The notes beneath the pieces are model-generated. The model made no database searches, was not told where the DNA came from, and saw only the letters and a list, made by a program, of their open reading frames with translations. Source: Solirubrobacterales bacterium (GTDB taxonomy: Bacteria; Actinomycetota; Thermoleophilia; Solirubrobacterales; 70-9). From it: a DNA stretch of 64,000 bases. The position numbers and the translations under genes were made by a program. Where the stretch lies: contig DATMZR010000023.1 in the NCBI GenBank assembly GCA_035573435.1, positions 33,731 through 97,730 of the forward strand, written 5' to 3'. Position 1 is the stretch's first letter. Every line of letters begins with the position of its first letter. Shown one piece after another: positions 41,812 through 50,828 of this stretch.

Positions 41812-42252
41812 ATGACCCCGCGCGCCCGACTGGTAGGCATCAACCACGTCGCCCTCGAAGTCGAGGACCTGGAGGAGGCGCTCTCTTTCTACGGCAGGCT
41901 CTTCGAGATCGAGCTCCGCGGACGCGCCCCCGGAATGGCCTTCATCGAGATGGGCGATCAATTCATCGCCCTCTCCGAAGGCCGCCCCCAACCGCCTGAC
42001 CGGGCGCGGCACTTCGGGCTGGTGGTCGAAGACAGGGAGACAGTCCGTGCGGCCCTCGCCGAGGCGAAGGTCGAGATTCTCCCCGGTCGGGGGCTCGACT
42101 TCCGCGACCCCTGGGGAAACCACGTACAGGTCGTCGCCTACGGGGACATCCAGTTCACGAAGGCGCCCGGCGTGCTCCGGGGCATGGGTCTGGAGGGCCT
42201 GGAAAAGGGCGCCGGGGCACTGCGCGAGCTGCGCGAGAAGGGCCTCGCTTAG
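41812..42252 (+). CDS. VOC superfamily protein
   Basis: The 146-residue protein has a VOC fold: LVGINHVALEVEDLEEALSF for the first helix with metal-ligand His, MAFIEMGDQFIALSEG, RHFGLVVEDRETVRAAL with a second His, and FRDPWGNHVQVVAYGD. The His and Asn/Val pattern fits a glyoxalase- or dioxygenase-like metal enzyme. It is followed after 44 bases by a DUF6812 gene on the same strand. The function is unknown. The start ATG 41812 lacks a strong ribosome site. Confidence 0.87.
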   Translation: MTPRARLVGINHVALEVEDLEEALSFYGRLFEIELRGRAPGMAFIEMGDQFIALSEGRPQPPDRARHFGLVVEDRETVRAALAEAKVEILPGRGLDFRDPWGNHVQVVAYGDIQFTKAPGVLRGMGLEGLEKGAGALRELREKGLA

Positions 42253-42284
42253 AGCACGCCTCTAGGTCGGCGCGCTGTGGCCGA

Positions 42285-42290
42285 TAAGTT
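42285..42290 (+). promoter_or_regulatory. Putative -10 element for a leaderless transcript
   Basis: TAAGTT lies six bases before ATG 42297. There is no ribosome binding site. Confidence 0.45.
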
Positions 42291-42296
42291 GAGCGA

Positions 42297-42545
42297 ATGG
42301 AGACCCGGATCGAACGCGTCGTGCTGGAGACGGATCGTCACCGCATCGTCGGCGATCTGATGCTGCCGCGAGAGGGCTACCGAAGCCGCCTTTCCGACTA
42401 CCTGAACGCCGGCGACCTCGACTTCATCGCCCTGGTCAAGGCGGAGGTGACCCCCCTTAAGGGGGGCTCGCCCGAGAGCCGATCCTTCGTCGCCGTCGCC
42501 CGCAAGCACGTGCAGCTCGCCTTCCCCTTCGAAGCCGACGGCTAG
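42297..42545 (+). CDS. DUF6812-like small conserved protein
   Basis: The 82-residue protein begins METRIERVVLETDRHRIVGD and continues LMLPREGYRSRLSDYLNAGD, a pattern I recognise from the actinobacterial DUF6812 family, with predicted single-domain beta-barrel topology resembling Hfq or LSm chains. Function unknown. It has its own -10 six bases before the ATG. A perfect 16-base palindrome lies within its 3' half. Its TAG shares the CTAG palindrome with the stop of the convergent alcohol dehydrogenase gene. Confidence 0.82.
   Translation: METRIERVVLETDRHRIVGDLMLPREGYRSRLSDYLNAGDLDFIALVKAEVTPLKGGSPESRSFVAVARKHVQLAFPFEADG
42451..42466. repeat. Perfect 16-base palindrome inside DUF6812 gene
   Basis: CCCCCCTTAAGGGGGG encodes parts of TPLKGG. 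It would form a very stable 8-bp fold-back in RNA of either strand, 79 bases from the stop. Confidence 0.8.
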
Positions 42546-43591
42546 GGCCGCAGGACGATCTTCAGCGCCTCCCGGCGATCGTAGATCGCGTACGCCTCAG
42601 GCGCCTCGTCCAGGCTCATGCGGTGGGTGACGAGCGGGCTCGGATCGAGTACCCCGGACGACAGCATCGCCAGCACCCGGTCGAGGTGGCCAATGACGTT
42701 CGCCTGCCCGGTGCGCCAGGCGAGCCCCTTGATCCAGACCACGCCCATGTGGACCTCGGCGAGCTCGGCGTAGACCCCGGTGGCCGAGACGGTGCCCGCC
42801 TTCCGCGCCAGCCGGCACGCGAGGTCGAGCGCCTCCGGATGACCCACGGCATCGACCGCGAGATCGACGCCGCGGCCGCCGCTGAGCTCCTTCACCCGGC
42901 CACGCGGATCCTCCTCGGTGAGGTGTACGGGCACGGCGCCCAGTGTCTGCGCGGTCCGCAGGCGCTCATCCACCGAGTCGACCGCGACCACGAGCGATGC
43001 GCCTGCCGCCCTCGCCACTTGCACCGCGCAGAGGCCCACCGGGCCAAGGCCGAGCACGGCGACTGTGGCGCCCGGCTCGAGAGGGTCCGGCTTCGCCGCA
43101 TCGCCGCAGATCGCGTGGTAGGCAGTGCCCGCCACGTCGCCCGCGAACAGCGCCACCTCATCCGAGAGCCCTTCCGGGACACGGCGAAGGGTCAGGTTGG
43201 CATTCGGGACGAGCAGGAACTCCGCCTGCGCTCCCTGCAGCGAGCCGAGCGTGGCGCCGTGGCCGAAGACCCGGCCGGAGTCGCACTGGTGGTACTCGGC
43301 TCGCCGGCAGTGAAAGCAGCCGCCGCAGGCGGTGGCGTAGGTACCCAGGACCCGGTCGGAGACCGCCACCTCGCTGACCGCGTCGCCGGCCGCCACCACC
43401 GTTCCCACGTACTCATGGCCGATCACGAAGCCCGGCTCGATCGCAACCCGCCCGTGGTAGATGTGGAGGTCGGAGCCGCAGATCCCCGTCGCCTCGACCC
43501 GAACCACGGCGTCGTCCGGAGCGACCGGCTCGGGGTCCGGGCGCTCGCTGACGCGAACCTCGCCCGGCGCCTCGAAGGTGACCGCCCTCAT
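42542..43591 (-). CDS. Zinc-dependent medium-chain alcohol dehydrogenase
   Basis: The 349-residue enzyme has the catalytic-zinc GICGSDLHIYHGRV (Cys about 40) and GHEYVGTVVAAGD, the structural-zinc TACGGCFHCRRAEYHQCD with four Cys, the Rossmann loop VAVLGLGPVGLCAVQVARAAG and DSVDERLRTAQ, which prefers NAD(H). It oxidises alcohols or sugar alcohols. ATG 43591 was chosen because an earlier start would extend into the divergent promoter; a TATCCT -10 lies eight bases upstream. It diverges from the SDR gene by only 24 bases. Confidence 0.95.
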   Translation of the reverse strand: MRAVTFEAPGEVRVSERPDPEPVAPDDAVVRVEATGICGSDLHIYHGRVAIEPGFVIGHEYVGTVVAAGDAVSEVAVSDRVLGTYATACGGCFHCRRAEYHQCDSGRVFGHGATLGSLQGAQAEFLLVPNANLTLRRVPEGLSDEVALFAGDVAGTAYHAICGDAAKPDPLEPGATVAVLGLGPVGLCAVQVARAAGASLVVAVDSVDERLRTAQTLGAVPVHLTEEDPRGRVKELSGGRGVDLAVDAVGHPEALDLACRLARKAGTVSATGVYAELAEVHMGVVWIKGLAWRTGQANVIGHLDRVLAMLSSGVLDPSPLVTHRMSLDEAPEAYAIYDRREALKIVLRP

Positions 43592-43599
43592 CGCGCCGC

Positions 43600-43609
43600 A
43601 GGATAGAGT
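43600..43609. promoter_or_regulatory. Overlapping divergent -10 elements (bidirectional promoter)
   Basis: The ten bases AGGATAGAGT contain TAGAGT (43604-43609) for the plus-strand SDR gene, six bases before ATG 43616, and TATCCT (43605-43600) for the minus-strand dehydrogenase, eight bases before ATG 43591. The two share TA at 43604-43605. Both messages would be leaderless. Confidence 0.6.
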
Positions 43610-43615
43610 CCGCAC

Positions 43616-44473
43616 ATGGGCGAGGCCTCGAAGGCCGTGCTGATCACCGGATGCTCATCCGGGATCGGGCACGCCACCGCCGAGCGCCTGGCGGCACGCG
43701 GCTGGACGGTCTATGCGAGCGCACGACGCACCGACTCGATCGCCGACCTGGCCGAGAGCGGCTGCAAGACGCTGGCCCTGGACGTCACGGACGAGGACTC
43801 GATGCGGGCGGCCGTAGCCGCGGTCGAGGACGCCGAGGGAGCCGTGGGCGTACTGGTCAACAACGCCGGCTACAGCCAGTCGGGCGCTGTCGAGACGCTC
43901 CCGCCGGAGCGCCTCAAGGCGCAGTTCGAGACCAACGTCTTCGGGCTGGTGCGCATGTGCCAGCTCGTCCTTCCCGGCATGCGCCGTCAGGGCTGGGGGC
44001 GGATCGTCAACGTCAGCTCGATGGGCGGCAGGCTCACATTCCCCGGCGGCGGCGCCTACCACGGGACCAAGCATGCGGTCGAGGCGCTCTCCGACGCGCT
44101 CCGCTTCGAGGTGCGTGGCTTCGGCGTCGACGTGGTCGTGATCGAGCCGGGGCTGATCAAGACGCGGTTCGGAGAGACGGCCGCAGGCTCGATCGACGCC
44201 GGTGACGCCGACGCGGCCGCAGGCGATCCCTACGCGGAATTCAACGCCGCCGTCGGCACGGCGACGGCGGAGGTCTACGAGGGACCGCTGGCCCGCCTCG
44301 GCGGAGAGCCCGAGACCGTGGCCCGGGCGATCGAGCGGGCGATCAGCTCGCGGCGCCCCAAGACCCGCTACAAGGTGACGCCCTCGGCGCGACTTGCCCT
44401 CGCGCAGCGGCGGCTCCTACCCGATCGCGCCTGGGACGCCCTCATGCGCAGCCAGTTCCCGACGCCTCGCTGA
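43616..44473 (+). CDS. Short-chain dehydrogenase/reductase
   Basis: The 285-residue protein has the NAD(P) loop VLITGCSSGIGHATAERLA (TGxxxGIG), LVNNAGYSQSGAVE (NNAG), the Ser in RIVNVSSMGGRL and the catalytic YHGTKHAVEALSDALRFE (YxxxK). This is a classical SDR, and the RTDSIADL stretch after the second strand suggests NADP(H). It reduces a carbonyl or oxidises an alcohol of unknown structure. The message is probably leaderless, starting at ATG 43616. It shares a bidirectional promoter with the divergent zinc dehydrogenase. Confidence 0.94.
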   Translation: MGEASKAVLITGCSSGIGHATAERLAARGWTVYASARRTDSIADLAESGCKTLALDVTDEDSMRAAVAAVEDAEGAVGVLVNNAGYSQSGAVETLPPERLKAQFETNVFGLVRMCQLVLPGMRRQGWGRIVNVSSMGGRLTFPGGGAYHGTKHAVEALSDALRFEVRGFGVDVVVIEPGLIKTRFGETAAGSIDAGDADAAAGDPYAEFNAAVGTATAEVYEGPLARLGGEPETVARAIERAISSRRPKTRYKVTPSARLALAQRRLLPDRAWDALMRSQFPTPR

Positions 44474-44507
44474 GCGAATTCCGACTGCGATATTGTGATT
44501 TCCGGTA

Positions 44508-44526
44508 CTTGGGTACCGCAGGACTT
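44508..44526 (+). promoter_or_regulatory. Inverted repeat upstream of the oligopeptide ABC operon
   Basis: CGGTAC-TTGG-GTACCG lies just before TATCAT in an unusually AT-rich stretch about 80 bases before the first permease gene. It may be a repressor site or a small hairpin of the leader. Confidence 0.4.
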
Positions 44527-44577
44527 ATCATGCATTTCGAGTAACCCGTAGTTCGTGGTACTGGCACAGGGGCTACA

Positions 44578-44592
44578 CCGGCCGAAGGCCGG
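44578..44592 (+). other. Leader hairpin next to the ribosome site of the first permease gene
   Basis: CCGGCC-GAA-GGCCGG forms six GC pairs with a three-base loop, ending immediately before GGGGAG, the ribosome site of TTG 44604. It may modulate initiation. Confidence 0.5.
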
Positions 44593-44603
44593 GGGAGTGG
44601 AGA

Positions 44604-45593
44604 TTGGAAGCGAGTGAGCTTCGCGAGCAGCCCGCCGTCGTCGGCGCCTCGGCTGAGCTCGCCAAGATCGACCCCACCGCGATCCCCGCTCGCTCGCCCT
44701 GGCAGCTCTTCTGGCGACGGTTTCGGGAGGACCGGTTGGCCATGGCGGCGCTGGTCTTCCTCGTCCTGCTGATCCTGGTCGCGATCTTCGCGCCGCTCGT
44801 CGTCAAGCTCTTCGGCGCGCCCGACCCGAATGAGCAGGACACCGGCGCCCTCGACCCGTTCTTCGCGACGCCCACCGGGCCGAGCAGCGCGCACCTGTTC
44901 GGCGTCGATCAGATCGGTCGCGATGTTTTCAGCCGCACGATCTACGGTGCGCGGGTCTCGCTGATCGTCGCCTTCGCGGCGACCGCGCTGGCGACGCTAG
45001 CCGGGATCGTCACCGGCCTGCTGGCGGGCTACCTCCGCGGCTGGGTGGACACGGCGATCTCCCGCAGCGTCGACGTCCTGCTGGCCATCCCCTACCTGTT
45101 GCTGGCGACCGGCCTTGCGGTCGCCTGCGGCGGCGAGGGCGGCTGCCTCGGCGGATTGATCCAGCCCGGCCTCGGGGTCGTGATCTTCGTAATCGCGTCC
45201 ACGAGCTGGACCTACATGGCCCGGATCGTCCGCGGTCAGACCCTGTCGCTGCGAGAGAAGGAGTTCGTGGAGGCCGCCAGGTCGGTCGGGGCCTCCAACA
45301 CCAGGATCATCTTCAAGGAGATCCTGCCCAACCTGACCGCGCCGATCATCGTCTACGCCTCGATCCTGATCCCGCAGGTGATCCTGTATGAGGCGGCGCT
45401 TTCGTTCCTGGGTGTCGGCGTGATCGACCAGCCGAGCTGGGGGCAGATGATCTCCGACGCCACCCCTATCTTCAGCGACGCTTGGTGGTACATGCTGTTC
45501 CCCGGGCTGGCGCTCTTGTTCACGGTGCTCGCCTTCAACCTGGTGGGCGACGCCATGCAGGATGCCCTCAACCCGAGGGCGAAGAAGACTTGA
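44604..45593 (+). CDS. Oligopeptide/dipeptide ABC transporter permease, OppC/DppC type
   Basis: The 329-residue membrane protein has an N-terminal cytoplasmic tail, a first helix (about residues 45-70), a periplasmic region with HLFGVDQIGRDVFSRTIYGAR (the DppC signature) and five more helices. The EAA loop EFVEAARSVGASNTRIIFKE contacts the ATPases. The start TTG 44604 is preceded by GGGGGAG. It is the first gene of the operon and precedes the binding protein, which is unusual. It pairs with the OppB-type permease. Confidence 0.95.
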   Translation: MEASELREQPAVVGASAELAKIDPTAIPARSPWQLFWRRFREDRLAMAALVFLVLLILVAIFAPLVVKLFGAPDPNEQDTGALDPFFATPTGPSSAHLFGVDQIGRDVFSRTIYGARVSLIVAFAATALATLAGIVTGLLAGYLRGWVDTAISRSVDVLLAIPYLLLATGLAVACGGEGGCLGGLIQPGLGVVIFVIASTSWTYMARIVRGQTLSLREKEFVEAARSVGASNTRIIFKEILPNLTAPIIVYASILIPQVILYEAALSFLGVGVIDQPSWGQMISDATPIFSDAWWYMLFPGLALLFTVLAFNLVGDAMQDALNPRAKKT

Positions 45594-45636
45594 TCAAGAT
45601 GATCAGAGAGCTCAAGCGAACGGAAAGGATTCAGAC

Positions 45637-47505
45637 ATGCGATTGAAGTGGGTCAAGCTGCTGGTCCCGGTGGGCGCCTTGCTCGCCCTCGCTTTGGGAC
45701 TGTCCTCGTGCGGTGACGACAACGGTGGAGACGAGAGCACCGCCACCAGCGCCGTGCCGAAGGAGTTCGCCCCGGTGACCGCCGCCCCGGATGGCGTCAA
45801 GACAGGCGGAGAGCTGAAGGTGCTCTCAGCCGGCGACATCGACTTCATGGATCCGGGCGGCGCGTACTACCTGCCCACCTTCCAGATCACGCTGGCGGCC
45901 CAACGGACGCTGCTCAGCTGGGGCCCCAAGGACATCGAGAAGCCGATCCCTGATCTCGCCGAGGCGGAGCCCGAGATCTCCGACGACGGGCAAACGCTCG
46001 AGTTCAAGATCCGCGATGGGGTCAGATTCGGCCCGCCCGTGAATCGCGAGGTTACTGCGGCCGACGTCAAGTATGCGATCGAGCGCGCGGACCTGCCCGG
46101 TGTCGCGAACGCTTATGGGCAGCTCTACCTCAGCGACATCGTGGGCTACTCGGCCGCGCGGAAGGAGGCAGCCGACAACCCGACGGGAGGAGCGCCGGAT
46201 ATCCCCGGGATCACCACACCGGACGACAGGACGCTCCGGATCGAGATCAAGCAGCCGCCGAAGATCGCGATCGCGCAGGTGATCTCGCAGGCCCTGTCGC
46301 TGCCGATAAGCGCTCCCGTGCCTGAGGAATACGCGAAGGAGTTCGACGCGAAGAACCCCTCCACGTATGGGCAGTTCGTCGTCTTCACAGGCCCATACAT
46401 GGTCCAGAACGACTGCGTCGACGACAGCGGCAAGGTGGTCAACGAGGACTGCAGCGGCGAGCTGACCGGCTACACGCCGGGCAAGGAGATCAAGCTCGTC
46501 CGTAACCCGAACTGGGATCCGGACACCGACTGGCGTCCCGCCTATCTGGACTCGATCGATATCCAGGAAGGGTTCACCGACACGGCCTCCGCGTCACGGA
46601 AGATCCTTGGGGGCGAAGATGAGGTGAGCGGCGACTTCCCGCCGCCGAAGAACGTGCTCAAGGAAGCAGCGCAGGATTCGGAACCGGGGCAGCTCCAGCT
46701 ACCCGAATTGCCCGGGTACCGCCACATCTCCATGAGGACGGACAAGCCGCCGTTCGACGACATCAACGTCCGCAAGGCGGTGATCGCGAACTCGGATCGC
46801 GAGGCCCTGCGCAACACGCGCGGAGGTCCGCTGATCGGTACGGTCGCGACGCACTACATCTCGCCTGGATTCCCGGGGTTCGAGGAAGCCGGCGGTCTCA
46901 AGGGACCGGACCTCGACTTCATCGCCAACCCCAACGGGAACCCCGAGCTGGCCGCCCAGTACATGAAGAAGGCCGGCTTCAAGAGCGGAAAGTGCGAGGG
47001 CTCGGACTGTGAGATCACGATGGTCGGCGACAACATTCCGCCCGGAAAGGACACTGCCGAGGTATTCAAGAGCCAGCTCGAGGACCTCGGGTTCAAGGTC
47101 GATTTCCGGCCGGTGGACCACGCGATCATGTACACGCGGTTCTGCAGCGTCCCCGCCCAGGAGCCCGAGGTCTGCCCGAATGTCGGCGTGGCCCCGGACT
47201 TCCGGGACTCACAGGTGCTGCTGGCCCCGTCGTTCAGCGGCGCGTCCATCAATCCGCAGAACAACACCAACTGGCCGATGCTCGATGTGCCGGAGATCAA
47301 CAAGGCAATCGACCAAGCACGACTGATCGCGGACCCGGACGAGCGCGCGAAGGCGTGGGCACATGTGGACGAGCTGGTCAGCGAACAGGCCCCGGCCGTG
47401 CCATGGGTGTGGGAGAACTTCCCCATCATCCAGTCCACGGACGTGGCCGGAGTCGTGAACCTGTTCAACGCGTCGTGGGACCTCTCGTTCACGTCGCTGA
47501 AGTAG
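45637..47505 (+). CDS. Extracellular solute-binding protein family 5 (lipoprotein)
   Basis: The 622-residue product has a lipoprotein signal with lipobox LSSC (Cys about residue 25). The mature protein has GGELKVLSAGDIDFMDPGG, AQRTLLSWGPKDIEKPIPDLAE and SDDGQTLEFKIRDGVRFGPP, a pattern of peptide-binding proteins of family 5 (SBP_bac_5). It captures oligopeptides or other small ligands for the ABC transporter. The ribosome site GGAAAGGA precedes ATG 45637. It is between the two permease genes, and a strong hairpin follows its stop, perhaps to raise its level over downstream genes. Confidence 0.94.
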   Translation: MRLKWVKLLVPVGALLALALGLSSCGDDNGGDESTATSAVPKEFAPVTAAPDGVKTGGELKVLSAGDIDFMDPGGAYYLPTFQITLAAQRTLLSWGPKDIEKPIPDLAEAEPEISDDGQTLEFKIRDGVRFGPPVNREVTAADVKYAIERADLPGVANAYGQLYLSDIVGYSAARKEAADNPTGGAPDIPGITTPDDRTLRIEIKQPPKIAIAQVISQALSLPISAPVPEEYAKEFDAKNPSTYGQFVVFTGPYMVQNDCVDDSGKVVNEDCSGELTGYTPGKEIKLVRNPNWDPDTDWRPAYLDSIDIQEGFTDTASASRKILGGEDEVSGDFPPPKNVLKEAAQDSEPGQLQLPELPGYRHISMRTDKPPFDDINVRKAVIANSDREALRNTRGGPLIGTVATHYISPGFPGFEEAGGLKGPDLDFIANPNGNPELAAQYMKKAGFKSGKCEGSDCEITMVGDNIPPGKDTAEVFKSQLEDLGFKVDFRPVDHAIMYTRFCSVPAQEPEVCPNVGVAPDFRDSQVLLAPSFSGASINPQNNTNWPMLDVPEINKAIDQARLIADPDERAKAWAHVDELVSEQAPAVPWVWENFPIIQSTDVAGVVNLFNASWDLSFTSLK

Positions 47506-47540
47506 AGGCCACGAAACGGCAACTGAGGGCTCGAGGGAGA

Positions 47541-47570
47541 GGGACCCGCCGCTCGGAGACGGCGGGTCCC
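47541..47570 (+). terminator. Intercistronic hairpin after the binding-protein gene
   Basis: GGGACCCGCCG and CGGCGGGTCCC form an 11-bp perfect stem with an eight-base loop, 35 bases after the binding-protein stop and 18 bases before ATG 47588. No T tract follows. It is likely a partial terminator or a 3'-end stabiliser raising the binding protein over the permease and ATPases. Confidence 0.7.
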
Positions 47571-47587
47571 CTTCCGAGTGAGACAAG

Positions 47588-48586
47588 ATGCTTCGTTACA
47601 TCATCCGGCGCATTCTCTGGTCAATCGCGCTGTTGGTGATCTGTAGCGCGGTCGTCTTCACCATCTTCTACGTCCTCCCGACGGCCGACCCCGCGAAGCT
47701 GCGCGCCGGGAAGGCCGCGTCCCCCGAACAGATCGAGCTGATCCGGGAGTCTCTGGGCCTCGACGATCCGAAGTACCAGCAGTTCCTTCGCTACATGGCC
47801 GGGGTGTTCACCCCGTACAAGAACGAGGAGAAGGGCGTGGACGGGCCCTTCGACCTCGGGACGAGCATCTTCCAGAACAACAAGCCGGTGCGGGAGGTCA
47901 TCTTCGACCGGTTGCCGGCAACCGTCTTCCTGGTGACGGGAGCCGTGGTGATCTGGCTCGCGATGGCGATTCCGGTGGGGATCATCTCGGCCGTGAAGCG
48001 AAGATCGTTGCTGGACCGCACCACGATGATCACGAGCCTGGCATTCATCTCGGCCCCGGTCTTCTGGCTGGGGCTCGTCGCCCTGTATCTGTTCGCCCAG
48101 GACGTGGGGCAGTTCCCCATCTTCCCCGGGATCGGCAGCTACAACGACGCCGAGTCGTTCACCGGCAGGGCCGAGTCCCTGATTCTGCCCTGGCTCGTGC
48201 TCGCCGCGGCGACGGCGGCGATCTACGCGCGATACCTGCGCTCCCAGCTCATCGACGTGATGTCCGAGGACTACATCCGTACAGCGCGCGCCAAGGGCCT
48301 CTCCGAGCAGCGAGTGATCTGGCGCCACGGGGTGCGTAGCGCGATCACCCCGATCGTGACTCTGCTCGGACTCGACATCGGGGTGCTCTTGGCCGGCAAT
48401 GCAATCCTCACCGAGTCGGTGTTCAACATCCCCGGGATCGGCAAGGAGACCGTGACCGCGATCGGCCAGTCGGACCTACCCCTGATCCAGGGGATCGTCC
48501 TCTTCGGCGCCTTCTTCATCGTCATCCTCAACCTCATCGTCGACATCCTCTACGCCTACCTCGACCCGCGGGTGCGTTACCAATGA
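47588..48586 (+). CDS. Oligopeptide/dipeptide ABC transporter permease, OppB/DppB type
   Basis: The 332-residue membrane protein begins MLRYIIRRILWSIALLVICSA, the typical first helix of DppB, with a periplasmic loop including FDLGTSIFQNNKPVREVI and a cytoplasmic EAA loop DYIRTARAKGLSEQRVIWRHGVR. Six helices are predicted. Its stop overlaps the start of the first ATPase gene in ATGA. It forms the pore with the OppC-type protein. The upstream hairpin probably reduces its expression relative to the binding protein. Confidence 0.95.
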   Translation: MLRYIIRRILWSIALLVICSAVVFTIFYVLPTADPAKLRAGKAASPEQIELIRESLGLDDPKYQQFLRYMAGVFTPYKNEEKGVDGPFDLGTSIFQNNKPVREVIFDRLPATVFLVTGAVVIWLAMAIPVGIISAVKRRSLLDRTTMITSLAFISAPVFWLGLVALYLFAQDVGQFPIFPGIGSYNDAESFTGRAESLILPWLVLAAATAAIYARYLRSQLIDVMSEDYIRTARAKGLSEQRVIWRHGVRSAITPIVTLLGLDIGVLLAGNAILTESVFNIPGIGKETVTAIGQSDLPLIQGIVLFGAFFIVILNLIVDILYAYLDPRVRYQ

Positions 48587-49604
48587 GCTTGCTCGAGGTG
48601 AAGGACCTCAGGGTCCACTTCGAGACGGAAGACGGCGTGGTCAAGGCCGTCGACGGCGCCTCGTTCGCCGTCGAGCAGGGTCAGACGCTCGGCATCGTCG
48701 GCGAGTCGGGGTGCGGCAAGAGCGTCGCCAACATGACCATCCTCGGCCTGACCAGAGCGCCGTATGCGCGGATCTCGGGCCAGATCATGTTCGAGGGCCG
48801 GGACCTCAATGCGCTCGATTCCGACCAGCTGCGCGACCTGCGAGGCAACCAGATCGCGATGATCTTCCAGGACCCCCTGACCTCACTTCACCCGTTCCAC
48901 AAGGTCGGTGACCAGGTCCTCGAGGCGATCCACACCCATCAGGACGTCTCCAAGCAGGCGGCCTGGCGCCGTGCCGTCGAACTGCTCGGCCTGGTCGGGA
49001 TCCCCGATCCGGAGCGCCGCATGAAGGAATACCCCCACGAGTTCTCGGGCGGGATGCGCCAGCGGGCGATGATCGCGATGGCCCTCGTGAACGAGCCGAA
49101 GGTCCTCATCGCGGACGAGCCCACCACGGCGCTGGATGTGACGATCCAGGCCCAGATCCTCGCCCTGATCGAGCGCCTTCAGGACCAACTCGGGATGGCG
49201 GTGATCCTGATCACTCACGACCTGGGCGTGATCGCGGAAATCGCGGACCACGTCAACGTGATGTACGCGGGGCGCATCGTGGAGGCGGGAACCCTGGACC
49301 AGATCTTCTACGACCCCCAGCACCCCTACACGTGGGGCCTCTTGGGATCGCTCGCCAGGCCCGATCGGGCGCGGGTCGCCCGGCTCTCCCAGATCTCGGG
49401 GCAGCCTCCCTCGCTGCTGGCGCCCCCGCAGGGATGCCACTTCCGCCCGCGCTGCCCGCACGCCTTCGATCGGTGTACCGACGTGCCCGGGCTCGAAGTC
49501 CGCGGGGGCGAGGCGGGGCACGCCGACCGCTGCTGGCTCTCCCCCGAGCGGAAGAGGGCCCTCCGGGTAGTCGACGGCCACATCGGCCTCGAGGTACCCG
49601 CGGC

Positions 49605-49608
<4 letters not shown>
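48583..49608 (+). CDS. Oligopeptide ABC transporter ATPase, OppD/DppD type
   Basis: The 341-residue ATPase has Walker A GIVGESGCGKSVANMTILG (about residue 38), the Q loop in IAMIFQDPLTSLHPFH, the signature FSGGMRQRAMIAMALV, Walker B VLIADEPTTALDV and the switch His in VILITHDLGVIAE. The C-terminal oligopeptide domain has CHFRPRCPHAFDRC, four Cys binding a [4Fe-4S] cluster in this family. It overlaps the upstream permease by ATGA and the downstream ATPase by GTGA. Confidence 0.95.
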
Positions 49609-50671
<1,063 letters not shown>

Positions 50672-50675
<4 letters not shown>

Positions 50676-50812
50676 CCCTGACGCTCGCGATCGTCCTCGT
50701 CTTCACCGAGGCCGTGCTGCTCGCCCGCAGCAGCTTCGTCGAAGCGGCGGTGCTGGCGGCGATCGCCTTGCCAGTCGTGGTCTTCGCCGCGCGCCGAAGC
50801 CGCCGGCAGTGA
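50672..50812 (+). CDS. 46-residue putative membrane protein coupled to the ABC operon
   Basis: The frame starts with TTG 50672, overlapping the oppF-type stop by four bases (TTGA), and ends with TGA 50810-50812. The translation starts MTLTLAIVLVFTEAVLLARS, has a second hydrophobic stretch AAVLAAIALPVVVFAARRS, and ends in a basic tail. Two short helices with an in-between loop SFVEA make a hairpin membrane peptide. The overlap, the frame length and the membrane profile support coupling, though the start codon is weak and a chance frame cannot be excluded. It could modulate the transporter. Confidence 0.5.
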
Positions 50813-50828
50813 CCGGCGCGCGATGCGA

